A stretch of 64,000 nucleotides of DNA from Ruthenibacterium lactatiformans (GTDB lineage Bacteria > Bacillota > Clostridia > Oscillospirales > Ruminococcaceae), in NCBI RefSeq assembly GCF_000949455.1, contig NZ_JXXK01000014.1:34399-98398 (forward strand). Direction: 5' to 3'. The position numbers and the translations under genes are program-made. Below the pieces are notes generated by a model. It was not told where the DNA came from and made no database searches. It saw only the letters and a list, made by a program, of their open reading frames with translations. Shown here piece after piece: positions 48,918-57,556 of the stretch (position 1 is its first letter; every line of letters begins with the position of its first letter).

Positions 48918-49724
48918 ATGCTTGAAAATAATAATGCAGTCCTCGCCGTAGTCGATCCCGTCTATCCCGGCACCGCTTTGCGGCCCGGCAGCTCCGGCAG
49001 CGAAGTCGCGCGGATGCAGACCTATTTGAACGGCCTGCGCGACGCCAAGTACCCCACCCTCAACCGTCTGGTCGTGGACGGACGGTACGGCTCCGCCACC
49101 GCCAGCACCGTGATGCAGTATCAGGTGATCAACCGTCTTTCGATGGACGGCGTCATCGGCCACGATACCTGGAACGCCATCGTCAGCGATTACAATGCCA
49201 CCATCGGCGGCAGCGCCGACACCTATCCCGGCATTCCCCTGCGCCCGGGCGACCGCAGCCAGGATGTGCGCCACATGCAGGGCCGTCTGAACGAAGTTGC
49301 ACGCATCTACACCGGCATCAACACGCAGACCGTGGACGGCGCGTACGGAAACAATATGACCAACGCCGTGCGCCGCTTCCAGCGCCAGTTCAGCCTTTCC
49401 GCCGACGGCATTCTGGGCAAGGATACCTGGAACAAGATCGTCTCCGTGCATAACGCCATGCAGGCGGGCAACCCCACGCACGTTACCACTCAGTATCCCG
49501 GCGTACCGCTGCGCGTAGGCTCCACCGGCGATTACGTCCGCTTTGTGCAGAGCTATCTGAACGGCATAAGCGGCCGTCCTCTGCTGACAGTGGACGGAAA
49601 TTACGGCCAGAACACCACCCGTGCCGTAGGTCTGTTCCAGGCCACCGCCGGCCTGCCGGTAGACGGCGTGGTAGGCAGCGCTACCTGGGCGGCGCTCATC
49701 CCCGCATTCAACGCCACGCTGTAA
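48918..49724 (+). CDS. Peptidoglycan-binding protein with three PG_binding_1 repeats
   Basis: The protein (about 268 residues) consists of three tandem modules, each starting with YPG(T/I/V)(A/P)LR(P/V)G and ending in VDGVIGHDTWNAI-like strands (about residues 16-98, 99-190 and 191-268). No signal peptide or catalytic domain is present. Such modules bind peptidoglycan in spore-cortex or wall hydrolases. A free, cytoplasmic-looking repeat protein suggests non-classical export, mother-cell expression during sporulation, or a structural role. AAGGAGG lies 8 bases before the ATG. Confidence 0.9.
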   Translation: MLENNNAVLAVVDPVYPGTALRPGSSGSEVARMQTYLNGLRDAKYPTLNRLVVDGRYGSATASTVMQYQVINRLSMDGVIGHDTWNAIVSDYNATIGGSADTYPGIPLRPGDRSQDVRHMQGRLNEVARIYTGINTQTVDGAYGNNMTNAVRRFQRQFSLSADGILGKDTWNKIVSVHNAMQAGNPTHVTTQYPGVPLRVGSTGDYVRFVQSYLNGISGRPLLTVDGNYGQNTTRAVGLFQATAGLPVDGVVGSATWAALIPAFNATL

Positions 49725-49757
49725 GGCGGCGCTCATCCCGCGCGGCCGTATCGCGCA

Positions 49758-49800
49758 CCCGGCCCGGGAGGCAGACGCCTCCCGGGCCGGGATTCTTTAT
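49758..49800 (+). terminator. Terminator after the peptidoglycan-binding protein gene
   Basis: A perfect 15-bp stem (CCCGGCCCGGGAGGC 49758-49772 with 49777-49791, loop AGAC) is followed by ATTCTTTATT. Confidence 0.88.
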
Positions 49801-49979
49801 TGTCCCGCTATAAAAAACTTATCTCAATGGCCGCCGGCCGGGGACGGGCCGCATGGCCCAAAAACAGCCGATGGCCATTTTTATGGAGATTGAGCGCATT
49901 GGATGTCCAAGCTGCCGCCGCACTCGAGACAGGGCGTTCAGCCGTACATTCTTTCCAGACAGGAGCCGGCGGACAAAGC

Positions 49980-51251
49980 TCACTGCCCGCGCGCCTGCGC
50001 CAGCAGGGCGCGAAAGGCGGCTTCGTCCAGGATCTCGATTTTTCCCTGGCCGCTTTCGTTCAGAGCGGCGGCCTTTTCCTCCTTGCCGCTGCGCCCGCCC
50101 GCGCCCACCAGCGCCGGGTCCTGCGCGCCCGCGACCAGATAATCCGTCTTGCGGGAAACGGCGCTCTTCACATGGGCGCCCAGCTCCGCAACCGCCTGGG
50201 CTGCTTCGGCCCGGGGCATCTCCATGTCGCCGGTAAATACGACGGCTTTGCCGTAAAACGGGTTGGAGGGGTCTGCATTCGGGTTTGCCTCCACGTTCTT
50301 CAGGGCTGCACTCTTGCGGGCAAAGGCCGCGTAGCGGCTGTTTGCCGCGCCTTCCGCTTTTCCACGCGCGGCTATACCGGCCCGGGACGCGCGCCCTGTC
50401 CGTCCCGTCCCCACGGCCTGCCCGGGGACGGACGCCGCCGCGCCATCTCCGCCAAAGGCCGGAGCCTGCATCTCCCGCAAATAATCGTCGCACACAAGAT
50501 ACGTCATGCCGTCCGCCTCCACGGCGACCACCAGCCAGCCGTCCTCTTTGGAACGGTTCTGAAACCCCACAATCTCGCAGGGGCGGGGCGACGCGGTATA
50601 GATGCCCTTATACCACAGCTGCCGGGCCTGCGCCGCCGTCAGCGGGCACAGGCCCAGGCATTTGAGCAGGCGCAGCATGTCCTCGGGCGGCAGCGTCTGG
50701 TATGCTACCGGGCCCCGGGGCGACTGCCCCCACGCGGGCGACGCATTGCGCGTTGCCCAGCGCAGCAGCCCGCCGTCCGCCAGCCGCTCGTAAAGATACA
50801 GCGTGGCCCGCACGTCGGCCAGCGCGTCGTGCGCCTCGAATTCATAGCCGAAAAACGACGCGACGGCGGAAAGACTTCGCTTCTGCCCGCCCATCTGCTG
50901 TGCAAAAGCGGCCATTGGGTCCTCCCCCCAGCGCAGCCCGCGGGACGGAATGCCGTAGGCATCCAGGAAGGCTTTTTCAAACCCGTCGTTATAAGCCACC
51001 ACCCGCCGCGCGCCGGATAAGATCTCCTGCAGGCGCGGCACAAGCGCCTCGAAGGGAGATTTGCCGCACACGTCCTGCGGTGCGATGCCGTTCACCTTCT
51101 GCGCGTCGGCCCACGCCGTGTGACGCTGTGGGCGGCAGTATTCGTTCATCAGCACCGCTCCGGTCTCATCCACCACCGCCACCTGCAGCACCTCGTCCTG
51201 CCCCGGCACAAGGCCCGTTGTCTCAAAGTCCAGCACTGCCAGTTCCGTCAT
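49980..51251 (-). CDS. DEDDh 3'-5' exonuclease (DnaQ-like) with C-terminal BRCT domain
   Basis: The 423-residue protein starts with an RNase T/DnaQ-type exonuclease: ExoI AVLDFETTGLV at 4-14, ExoII region RRVVAYNDGFEKAFLD and ExoIII HDALADVRAT. A middle region of unknown fold (about 180-330) contains WLVVAVEADGMTYLVCDD and an Ala/Gly-rich linker. The end is a BRCT domain (GKAVVFTGDMEMPRAEAAQA, KTDYLVAGAQD). Proteins of this design are related to the PolIII epsilon/DinG-type DNA repair nucleases; the exact role is not known. GGGGGAG lies before the ATG. Confidence 0.9.
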   Translation of the reverse strand: MTELAVLDFETTGLVPGQDEVLQVAVVDETGAVLMNEYCRPQRHTAWADAQKVNGIAPQDVCGKSPFEALVPRLQEILSGARRVVAYNDGFEKAFLDAYGIPSRGLRWGEDPMAAFAQQMGGQKRSLSAVASFFGYEFEAHDALADVRATLYLYERLADGGLLRWATRNASPAWGQSPRGPVAYQTLPPEDMLRLLKCLGLCPLTAAQARQLWYKGIYTASPRPCEIVGFQNRSKEDGWLVVAVEADGMTYLVCDDYLREMQAPAFGGDGAAASVPGQAVGTGRTGRASRAGIAARGKAEGAANSRYAAFARKSAALKNVEANPNADPSNPFYGKAVVFTGDMEMPRAEAAQAVAELGAHVKSAVSRKTDYLVAGAQDPALVGAGGRSGKEEKAAALNESGQGKIEILDEAAFRALLAQARGQ

Positions 51252-51437
51252 GCTTCTCCCCCGTTCCGCCTGTTTGTACAAAATCTTCTTACAACTATTA
51301 TACAGCCGCCGGTTTCATTTGACAAACCGCTCTTTTTCCCTTACCATTATAAGCAGAGCGTTCCCGCCGGGAGCCGCGCGCTGCGCCGCTTTTCCCGGCG
51401 GGAACTCCGCATTGACGCCGGGAGGAGGAACGCCGGG

Positions 51438-53753
51438 ATGCCGACAGAAAAAGCCGCGCCGCACAGGGCCAAAAAGGAAAAGAGCCGCGTATACTCGTTC
51501 TTCCTGCTTTCGTATACCCTTATTCTGCTCGTCTCTCTGAGCAGTTGTCTGTTTTTCGGAGCGGAGGTCGCCCAGCAGCTGCGCCGGGAGGAGGCCCTCA
51601 ATAAGCAGGCCCTGCTCACCTCACTGAAAAACGACGTAGAGGAAAACCTGCGTTATGTGGAGGAGCTGGGCAACAGCCTGGTGTTCAACTCCCGGCTGCA
51701 GTTCCTTGTGAAGCATCCGTCTGTTTCCTCCGTGCACGACGCGATGGACCAGATGGCCGGGATGGCCGTTTCGCGGGATTTCCTGCTGGATTATTTTCTT
51801 TATGTGCGCAGCACCGACGAGGTCGTCACCTCCACGGTGCGGATGAGCGCGGACAAGTTTTTCGATATCATCTACGAATTTACCGATCTCACAGCCCAGG
51901 CGCTGCGCGAAGGCACGCTGGCGGAATACCATTTTCAGGATTATCTTCCCGCGGGCGGGCTGCGTCAGTACGATTCCGACACGGTGATCCGCGTCATTCC
52001 CTACGTCCAGTCCATCCCCATCAGCAGCAGCGCGCCTCCGCCGGGACAGGTGATGCTCCTGCTGGACAGCGACAAATTCTTTGCGCATGCGCTGTCTCTT
52101 CAGTCCGCTACGGGCGGCAGCGTCTATGTGCTGGATGAAACAGGCGCGGCCGTGTACCAAACGCCGGACGCGCCCGGCCTGCCCGCCGGAGTGCTGAACA
52201 GCGCGGAGGCCCTGGTGACCGCGGACCATATCTCCTACACACGCTATGTCTCCGAGGAAACGGGCTGGACCTACTTTATCACGTCGCCCGCCAATCTTTA
52301 TTTTACCGACAACCTTTCCACCATCGGCTTCCTGGGTGGTGTATTTGCCGTATACCTGCTGCTGGGGCTGTTTCTGGTGCGGCGCATCGCCCGGCGCAGC
52401 TACCGCCCGGTGAAGGACATTAACGACCTGATTTTACAAAGCGCGCCTGGCGGCGCGGGCGACGACGAATTCGCCGTCATCAAGTCCACGCTGCTCAATC
52501 AGATGCGCTCAGGCACCGAGCTGCAGCGCATCATCGAGGCCCAGCGCCCCGCCGTAGTGCGGGACCTGCTGCTCCAGCTCCTGCTGGGGCAGACGCTGGA
52601 CTGGGACGGCGCGCGCAGCCAGCTGGAAGCCCTTGGCGTGCGTTTCGGCGGCGATGCATATATCGCCGTACTGGCCGAGGCGGACCTGGACAGCGCCTTT
52701 TTCCTGGATTCCAATATCCCGCTGGAAAATAACCTTTCCGTGGCCCGGCTCGTGCTGCAGAACGTGGGGTGCGAGCTGTTCGGCGCAAACGCGGCCTGCC
52801 AGTATCTGGACCTGGGCCGCGCACAGGGCGTATTCCTGCTTTCGCCGCCTTCAGGAGAGAATGATGCCGCCGCATTGGCGGCGGCATCCCGCCAGGGGGA
52901 CGCCCTGGCGCGCTTCTGCGCACAGCAGTTTGAGCTTGATATCTTTGTAGGCGTTTCGGCCATGGAGCAGGGGCTGGAGCAGCTTCCCCTTTGCTACGAC
53001 GAGGCCCGAAAGGCGCTGGAGTACAGCCGCCTGCAGGCCGGAGGCGGCACGGAGCCCGTGCTGTTCACGGCTCTGGACGTTACCCATTCGGACTATTATT
53101 ATCCGCTGGAGGCCGAACAGCAGCTTCTGCAATATGTGCGCGCCGGAGACGCGGCCAAGGCGCAGGAGGTGCTGGGCCGCATCTTTACCGCAAACTTTGA
53201 AACAAAACGTGTGAGCGCGGCTGCCGCGCGCAGCCTGCTGTACCAGCTTGCCGCCACGCTGCAGCGCCTTGCCAACAGTGACGCGCTGGCGCAGGGCGGC
53301 GGCGCGGACTTTGACGAACAGCTCGTGGAGCAGGTGGTGAACAGCTCCAGCATCGACTACGCCCGCCGCCGCTTGTCCGAGCATATCGCCCGGCTTGCCG
53401 CTGCCCATGAAAACCGCGCCCAAAGCAAAACGGAAAAGCTGGTGGAGCGCATCGCGGCGTACATCGACAACTGCGCGGAATCGGAGTTCCCCGACCTTAC
53501 CGTTCTTTCGGAAGCGTTCGGCGTGACGCCGCAGTACATCTCCAACGTATTCAAAAAGTACCGGGACGAAAATGTCAAGGATTACATCGCCAGACGCAAG
53601 CTGGCCCAGGCCAAAGCGCTGCTGACCGGCACCGACCTGCCGGTGCGGGAGGTTGCCGCACGGCTGGGCTACGCGGGCGAGATCGGCATCATCCGCCTGT
53701 TCCGCAAGTACGAGGGCACCACGCCCGGCGATTACCGTGCGCAGCACAAATGA
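51438..53753 (+). CDS. Membrane-anchored AraC-family regulator with extracellular sensor domain
   Basis: The protein (about 771 residues) has one transmembrane helix at about residues 20-42, a large extracellular sensor domain, a second helix at about 294-315, a short HAMP-like linker, a central domain, and a C-terminal AraC/XylS double HTH (about 670-771, DLTVLSEAFGVTPQYISNVFKKY and VREVAARLGYAGEIGIIRLFRKYEG). This layout is typical of one-protein sensors that control LplABC-like sugar importers. The importer operon at 55.2-62.8 kb is the likely target. GGAGGAGG is 9 bases before the ATG. Confidence 0.9.
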   Translation: MPTEKAAPHRAKKEKSRVYSFFLLSYTLILLVSLSSCLFFGAEVAQQLRREEALNKQALLTSLKNDVEENLRYVEELGNSLVFNSRLQFLVKHPSVSSVHDAMDQMAGMAVSRDFLLDYFLYVRSTDEVVTSTVRMSADKFFDIIYEFTDLTAQALREGTLAEYHFQDYLPAGGLRQYDSDTVIRVIPYVQSIPISSSAPPPGQVMLLLDSDKFFAHALSLQSATGGSVYVLDETGAAVYQTPDAPGLPAGVLNSAEALVTADHISYTRYVSEETGWTYFITSPANLYFTDNLSTIGFLGGVFAVYLLLGLFLVRRIARRSYRPVKDINDLILQSAPGGAGDDEFAVIKSTLLNQMRSGTELQRIIEAQRPAVVRDLLLQLLLGQTLDWDGARSQLEALGVRFGGDAYIAVLAEADLDSAFFLDSNIPLENNLSVARLVLQNVGCELFGANAACQYLDLGRAQGVFLLSPPSGENDAAALAAASRQGDALARFCAQQFELDIFVGVSAMEQGLEQLPLCYDEARKALEYSRLQAGGGTEPVLFTALDVTHSDYYYPLEAEQQLLQYVRAGDAAKAQEVLGRIFTANFETKRVSAAAARSLLYQLAATLQRLANSDALAQGGGADFDEQLVEQVVNSSSIDYARRRLSEHIARLAAAHENRAQSKTEKLVERIAAYIDNCAESEFPDLTVLSEAFGVTPQYISNVFKKYRDENVKDYIARRKLAQAKALLTGTDLPVREVAARLGYAGEIGIIRLFRKYEGTTPGDYRAQHK

Positions 53754-53812
53754 AGCGCAAAAGCGCTTTCTTTCACCGCAGCCGCCGCTTTGTCAGGCAG
53801 AACCCTAAAAGC

Positions 53813-53870
53813 AAACAGCCCGCCTTCTTCCGGAATAGCACATCCGGAGGAAAGCGGGCTGTTTTTTCTC
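53813..53870. terminator. Bidirectional terminator between the AraC and GNAT genes
   Basis: A roughly 20-bp imperfect stem (AAACAGCCCGC...TCCGG with CCGGA...GCGGGCTGTTT) is followed by TTTTTTCTC on the plus strand and sits between convergent genes. Confidence 0.85.
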
Positions 53871-53936
53871 AAGGGCCCGGCCGGAAAACGTCCCGCGGCC
53901 GCTTTTGCAGGCAAAGTCGGCTTTCTTCTGCCCCAT

Positions 53937-55079
53937 TCAAATGCCGTCCGCCCAGGGGAAGGCCAACGGCAGCGGCAGCAGCCCGGCGGGAACGGCCTGC
54001 GCGCCGGGCACCAGCGGGCTGTCCGGCCCGAACAGCAGACGCGCGGCGTCCAGCGGCGGCAGCACAAGGTCCGGCGCCGCATCCTGCGGCTCCGCGGAGC
54101 GCACCCCCTCTGCCCCCGGCCCGAAGCGCAGACGCACCTCATTTTCTACTTCAAGTATAAATTCATTTAAAATCGCCGTATCGTCATAAGCGCGCTGCAG
54201 CGCCATTGCGGCGCGGGCCGCAGCCGCCCAATGGAAAACGCGGTAGCTGTGGTTTGGCACACAAACGCCCTGTTCCGCCACAGAGGCAAAATAGGCAAGC
54301 TCCGCCCGCTGCCACGGGTAAAGCTGTACACGTACACCGGCAGCTCCCGTATGCTGTGCCAGGGCCGCCGCAAAGGCCGGCAACAGCGCCGCATCCGGCA
54401 GCACCAGCTCCTGCAGCCGCGGCGGTTTTCCCTCCGCCAGCGCGCAATAGCCCGCGAACATGCCGTCCTGCAAAACCGCATATGGCTCGGCGCGCCAGCT
54501 TTGCAGCACGGTGAGGAACGAGGCGTCCCCGCCCCGGGCGCACGTTACGGGCTGCTTTTCATGCAGTGCCCGGGCGCTCTCCAGCCAGCTGGGGTATTCC
54601 GCCAGAGGCGCCAGCGCCACGCCGCCCGTCCGGATATCCCGCACGTTGCGCGGTGTGAGCGTAAACTCCCAGTGCGCGCCCGCGGGTACATACCCGAAGC
54701 GCTCGTACCGCTGGCGCTGGCCGCCCAGCATGGCAATGTCACAGCCCGCCGCCTGCATACGCTCCTGCGCGTCCTGCATCAGCAGGGCCAGATGCCCTTT
54801 GCCCCGGCTGCGTCCGTCCACGCACACCGTGCCGATGCCTCCCACGCGCAGGGCTGTTCCAGCTATGTTGAAATCCTGTATCTTCAGGCAGTACAGCCCT
54901 GCGGGCGCGCCGTCCTCATACAGCACCGTATGCAGCGGCGCGCTGTCGGCGCCCGGCCCGTACAGCTTGGGCAGCAGCGTGGGGAAATCCACCTTCCCCT
55001 CCGGCGTGCGGAACGCCTCCTCCGCAAACGCCAAAAGCTCCTGCAGCTGCTCCGGCTGCGCCTGTTCCAGATGAACCAT
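53937..55079 (-). CDS. GNAT-family N-acetyltransferase (Eis-like layout)
   Basis: The 380-residue protein has an N-terminal GNAT fold with the acetyl-CoA loop VGGIGTVCVDGRSRGKGHLALLM (Q/RxxGxG/A-type RSRGKG) and GQRQRYERFGYV. A second, degenerate GNAT-like half and a C-terminal sterol-carrier-like region (about 290-380, EVENEVRLRFGPGA) complete a three-part layout resembling Eis-type acetyltransferases. The substrate is unknown. The promoter region lies inside a large inverted repeat (55117-55175). Confidence 0.82.
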   Translation of the reverse strand: MVHLEQAQPEQLQELLAFAEEAFRTPEGKVDFPTLLPKLYGPGADSAPLHTVLYEDGAPAGLYCLKIQDFNIAGTALRVGGIGTVCVDGRSRGKGHLALLMQDAQERMQAAGCDIAMLGGQRQRYERFGYVPAGAHWEFTLTPRNVRDIRTGGVALAPLAEYPSWLESARALHEKQPVTCARGGDASFLTVLQSWRAEPYAVLQDGMFAGYCALAEGKPPRLQELVLPDAALLPAFAAALAQHTGAAGVRVQLYPWQRAELAYFASVAEQGVCVPNHSYRVFHWAAAARAAMALQRAYDDTAILNEFILEVENEVRLRFGPGAEGVRSAEPQDAAPDLVLPPLDAARLLFGPDSPLVPGAQAVPAGLLPLPLAFPWADGI

Positions 55080-55116
55080 CCAAACGACCCCTTCCCTGTT
55101 CTCCTTTTACAAAAGG

Positions 55117-55175
55117 GGCGCGGACGCCCCTTCAGCCAGTATACCACACCTTTGGCTGAAAAGCCCGTCCGCGCC
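55117..55175. repeat. Long inverted repeat embedding the GNAT promoter
   Basis: Outer arms GGCGCGGACG (55117-55126) and CGTCCGCGCC (55166-55175) enclose inner arms TTCAGCC/GGCTGAA and a central TATACT-type -10 (minus strand). The left arm can alternatively form an 8-bp hairpin with a TTTT tail in the GNAT leader. A plus-strand T-run follows the right arm, so it may also act as a terminator. Confidence 0.5.
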
Positions 55176-55213
55176 GTTTCTTTTTTGCTGCGCCGCAGGA
55201 AAAAGCCTGGTTA

Positions 55214-56488
55214 TCAGGCCATCACGCTTTTTTCAAAATCCGCCACATCCACGGTGCGGCCTGTCAGGCGGGATTCCTCCGCCGCAAAGGCCATCACATG
55301 GCTGTGGACGGACTGGGCGATGGTGTTCGTATTCTCGCGTTCGCCCTTCAGGATGGAGACAAATTCTTCCATAATACCCTCGTCGCCGCCGGAGTGGCCC
55401 GTGCTGCCGGGCTTGACGGTGTATACCGCAGTGGTGCCCGTTCGCACGCCCGCGCCGAACTGCGTCACCTCAATGACGTTGTTGTCCATGGAAGCGCGGA
55501 TCTCGCCTCTGGTGCCCATAAATTTGACGGTGCGGTCGCATGCGTCGGAAAACGCGCACATCGTGAACGCCACGGTGGTGCCGTTTTCAAACAGGAGGCT
55601 GGCCACCTGATGATCCACCACATCGTTGTCGTTGTGGAACACGCACTTGCCGTAGGGGCCTTCCTCCAGCGCCTTTTTGCGCGCCTCATAGCTCTGGTCC
55701 GGCCCCAGGGCCGTCAGCGCGGTGGGCCAGGGCGTATTGTCGTCCAGGTACAGCGCGGGCGCGTAGTATGGGCAGGAGCCGCTGTGCGGGCAGCCGTCGG
55801 TGCAGCGGGCGGGGCTGCCCGCGGGGGCATTCTCCTCCCGGAAATAGCGCAGGTCGCCAAAGCTGGAGACCGTTCTGCACCGGCTGCCCAGCAGCCAGGA
55901 AAGGATATCCATATCGTGGCAGCATTTTGCCAGGATCATGGGGCTGGAATCCGCCGTCTTATGCCAGTTGCCGCGTACATAGCTGTGCGCGTAGTGCCAG
56001 TAGGCCACGTTCTCGGTATGGGTGACGTGCACCACGTCGCCGATGACGCCGGAGTCGATCAGCTCCTTGAGCTTGCGGTAGAATTTGGTATAGCGCATCA
56101 CATGGCAGACCATGATCTGCGTGCCCTTTTCCTCGGCGCGGCGCTGCAGGTCCAGGCATTCGCGCACACTGGGCGAGATGGGCTTTTCCAGCAGGATGCT
56201 GTACCCCAGGTCGATGGCCTGGCAGGCATACGCATAGTGCTGGCTGTCCTGGGTGCAGATGAGCACCGCGTCCGCCATGCGCGGCCGGGCGAAAAACTGC
56301 TCCGCCGTCTCGAACACGCCTTCGGCGGGCACATGGTAATCCTGGACGAATTTTTCCCGGCGGCCCTTATGCGGGTCCGCCACCGCCACGAACTCAATTT
56401 CGTAGCCGTGCATTTTTGCGTAAGGCGCATAGCAGTATTGGCCGCGCTCTCCCGCGCCCACCAGCGCCAGCTTCAGTTTCTGTTTCAT
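55214..56488 (-). CDS. Gfo/Idh/MocA-family NAD-dependent oxidoreductase
   Basis: The 424-residue protein has an N-terminal Rossmann fold (LKLALVGAGERGQYCYAPYA) with LLEKPISPSVRECLDL as the catalytic-lysine region, and a C-terminal alpha/beta domain. A cysteine cluster, RCTDGCPHSGSCPYYAP, near residue 230 occurs in some family members and could bind metal. Such enzymes oxidise or epimerise sugars and sugar acids. It is the last gene of the ABC operon, 60 bases after the hydroxyacid dehydrogenase. Confidence 0.9.
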   Translation of the reverse strand: MKQKLKLALVGAGERGQYCYAPYAKMHGYEIEFVAVADPHKGRREKFVQDYHVPAEGVFETAEQFFARPRMADAVLICTQDSQHYAYACQAIDLGYSILLEKPISPSVRECLDLQRRAEEKGTQIMVCHVMRYTKFYRKLKELIDSGVIGDVVHVTHTENVAYWHYAHSYVRGNWHKTADSSPMILAKCCHDMDILSWLLGSRCRTVSSFGDLRYFREENAPAGSPARCTDGCPHSGSCPYYAPALYLDDNTPWPTALTALGPDQSYEARKKALEEGPYGKCVFHNDNDVVDHQVASLLFENGTTVAFTMCAFSDACDRTVKFMGTRGEIRASMDNNVIEVTQFGAGVRTGTTAVYTVKPGSTGHSGGDEGIMEEFVSILKGERENTNTIAQSVHSHVMAFAAEESRLTGRTVDVADFEKSVMA

Positions 56489-56548
56489 TTCCTGTTCCTC
56501 CCTTGCTGCGGGCGCGCACGGCGGCCCGCCTTTCCCGTGCGGCGCGCT

Positions 56549-57556
56549 TTAATACGCCGACATTTTCGCCGCATAACTGCGGCTGATCTCGCAGCTCATG
56601 GGCTGCCCTGCCAGAAAGCGCCGGATATCCTGCGTCACGCTGCGGGTGACGGCCAGACGGCGGTCCACCGTGGGGCCTCCCATGTGGGGCATCAGCAGCA
56701 CATTTGGCAGCTTTTCCAGCGGATGGCCCGCGGGCAGCGGCTCGGTCTCGTACACGTCCAGCGCGGCGGAAAGGTCCGGCCGTGCGGCCAGCACCTCGCA
56801 CAGCGCCGGCTCGTCGATGACTGCGCCCCGCGCCGTATTGATAAGCAGCGCGCCGGGCTTCATGCTCTGCAGCAGCTCCCGCGTGACAAGATGGTGGTTT
56901 TCCGGCGTCATGCCGCTGTGGATGGAAATGATGTCGCAGGTGGCGAACAGTTCCTCCAGCTCGGCTTTTTCCATGTGGCAGCGGTCCAGCTCGTCCTGGC
57001 CGATGTGCCGGGAAAACACCTTGATGGGACAGTGGAACGGCGCCAGCATGCCCACCACATAGCGGGCGATCATGCCGTAGCCCACAATGCCCACGCTGCG
57101 GTCCAGCAGGCCGCGGTTCGCAAAGCTCTCCGGCCATATGCCGCCGGCCAGGTTCACAGAGTGATAGGGGATCTGCCGCAGGCTGGCCAGCGCATAGGCC
57201 ACCACGCTTTCGGCCACGGACTCCGCAAACACCTCGTTGCCGCTCACCACACGGATGCCCCGGCCATACACCGCGTCCGTCACATAGGGCTTGACGGAGC
57301 CTCCCGTGTGGGCAATGAGCCGCAGGCGGTCCGCCTGCACCAGCACCGCTTCATCAAAGACCGGGGTTCCCCAGCCTGTGACGCAGATATCCATGCCGCG
57401 TACGGCCGCGCCCAGCTCGTCCTGGGTGTACTGGCGGCCCAGCGTGTTCCAGTGTACCGTGCCGATGTGCTCCAGCGCAGCCATGGCGTCGGCGTCAAAA
57501 AAGGTCCTGAATACCGCATGCTGCGGCATCGTAACCAGAATATGGATGTCGTTCAT
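56549..57556 (-). CDS. D-isomer specific 2-hydroxyacid dehydrogenase
   Basis: The 335-residue protein has the NAD-binding segment VGIVGYGMIARYVVGML, a signature LINTARGAVIDEPALCEVL and a catalytic histidine in LLMPHMGGPT. These are D-2-hydroxyacid dehydrogenase features (glycerate, phosphoglycerate or erythronate type). Start and stop: it overlaps the upstream beta-helix gene by 4 bases (ATGA). Its place in a sugar-import operon suggests action on a sugar-acid derivative. Confidence 0.92.
   Translation of the reverse strand: MNDIHILVTMPQHAVFRTFFDADAMAALEHIGTVHWNTLGRQYTQDELGAAVRGMDICVTGWGTPVFDEAVLVQADRLRLIAHTGGSVKPYVTDAVYGRGIRVVSGNEVFAESVAESVVAYALASLRQIPYHSVNLAGGIWPESFANRGLLDRSVGIVGYGMIARYVVGMLAPFHCPIKVFSRHIGQDELDRCHMEKAELEELFATCDIISIHSGMTPENHHLVTRELLQSMKPGALLINTARGAVIDEPALCEVLAARPDLSAALDVYETEPLPAGHPLEKLPNVLLMPHMGGPTVDRRLAVTRSVTQDIRRFLAGQPMSCEISRSYAAKMSAY

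Noticed and set aside
49881..49949. A short minus-strand frame with MYG, an in-frame TGA and then TPCLECGGSLDIQC, which might suggest a selenoprotein or recoding.
   Set aside because: No SECIS-like hairpin directly after the TGA, a poorly spaced ribosome binding site, and it simply extends the exonuclease gene's frame past its stop. The region 49801-49979 holds nothing else that I can support.
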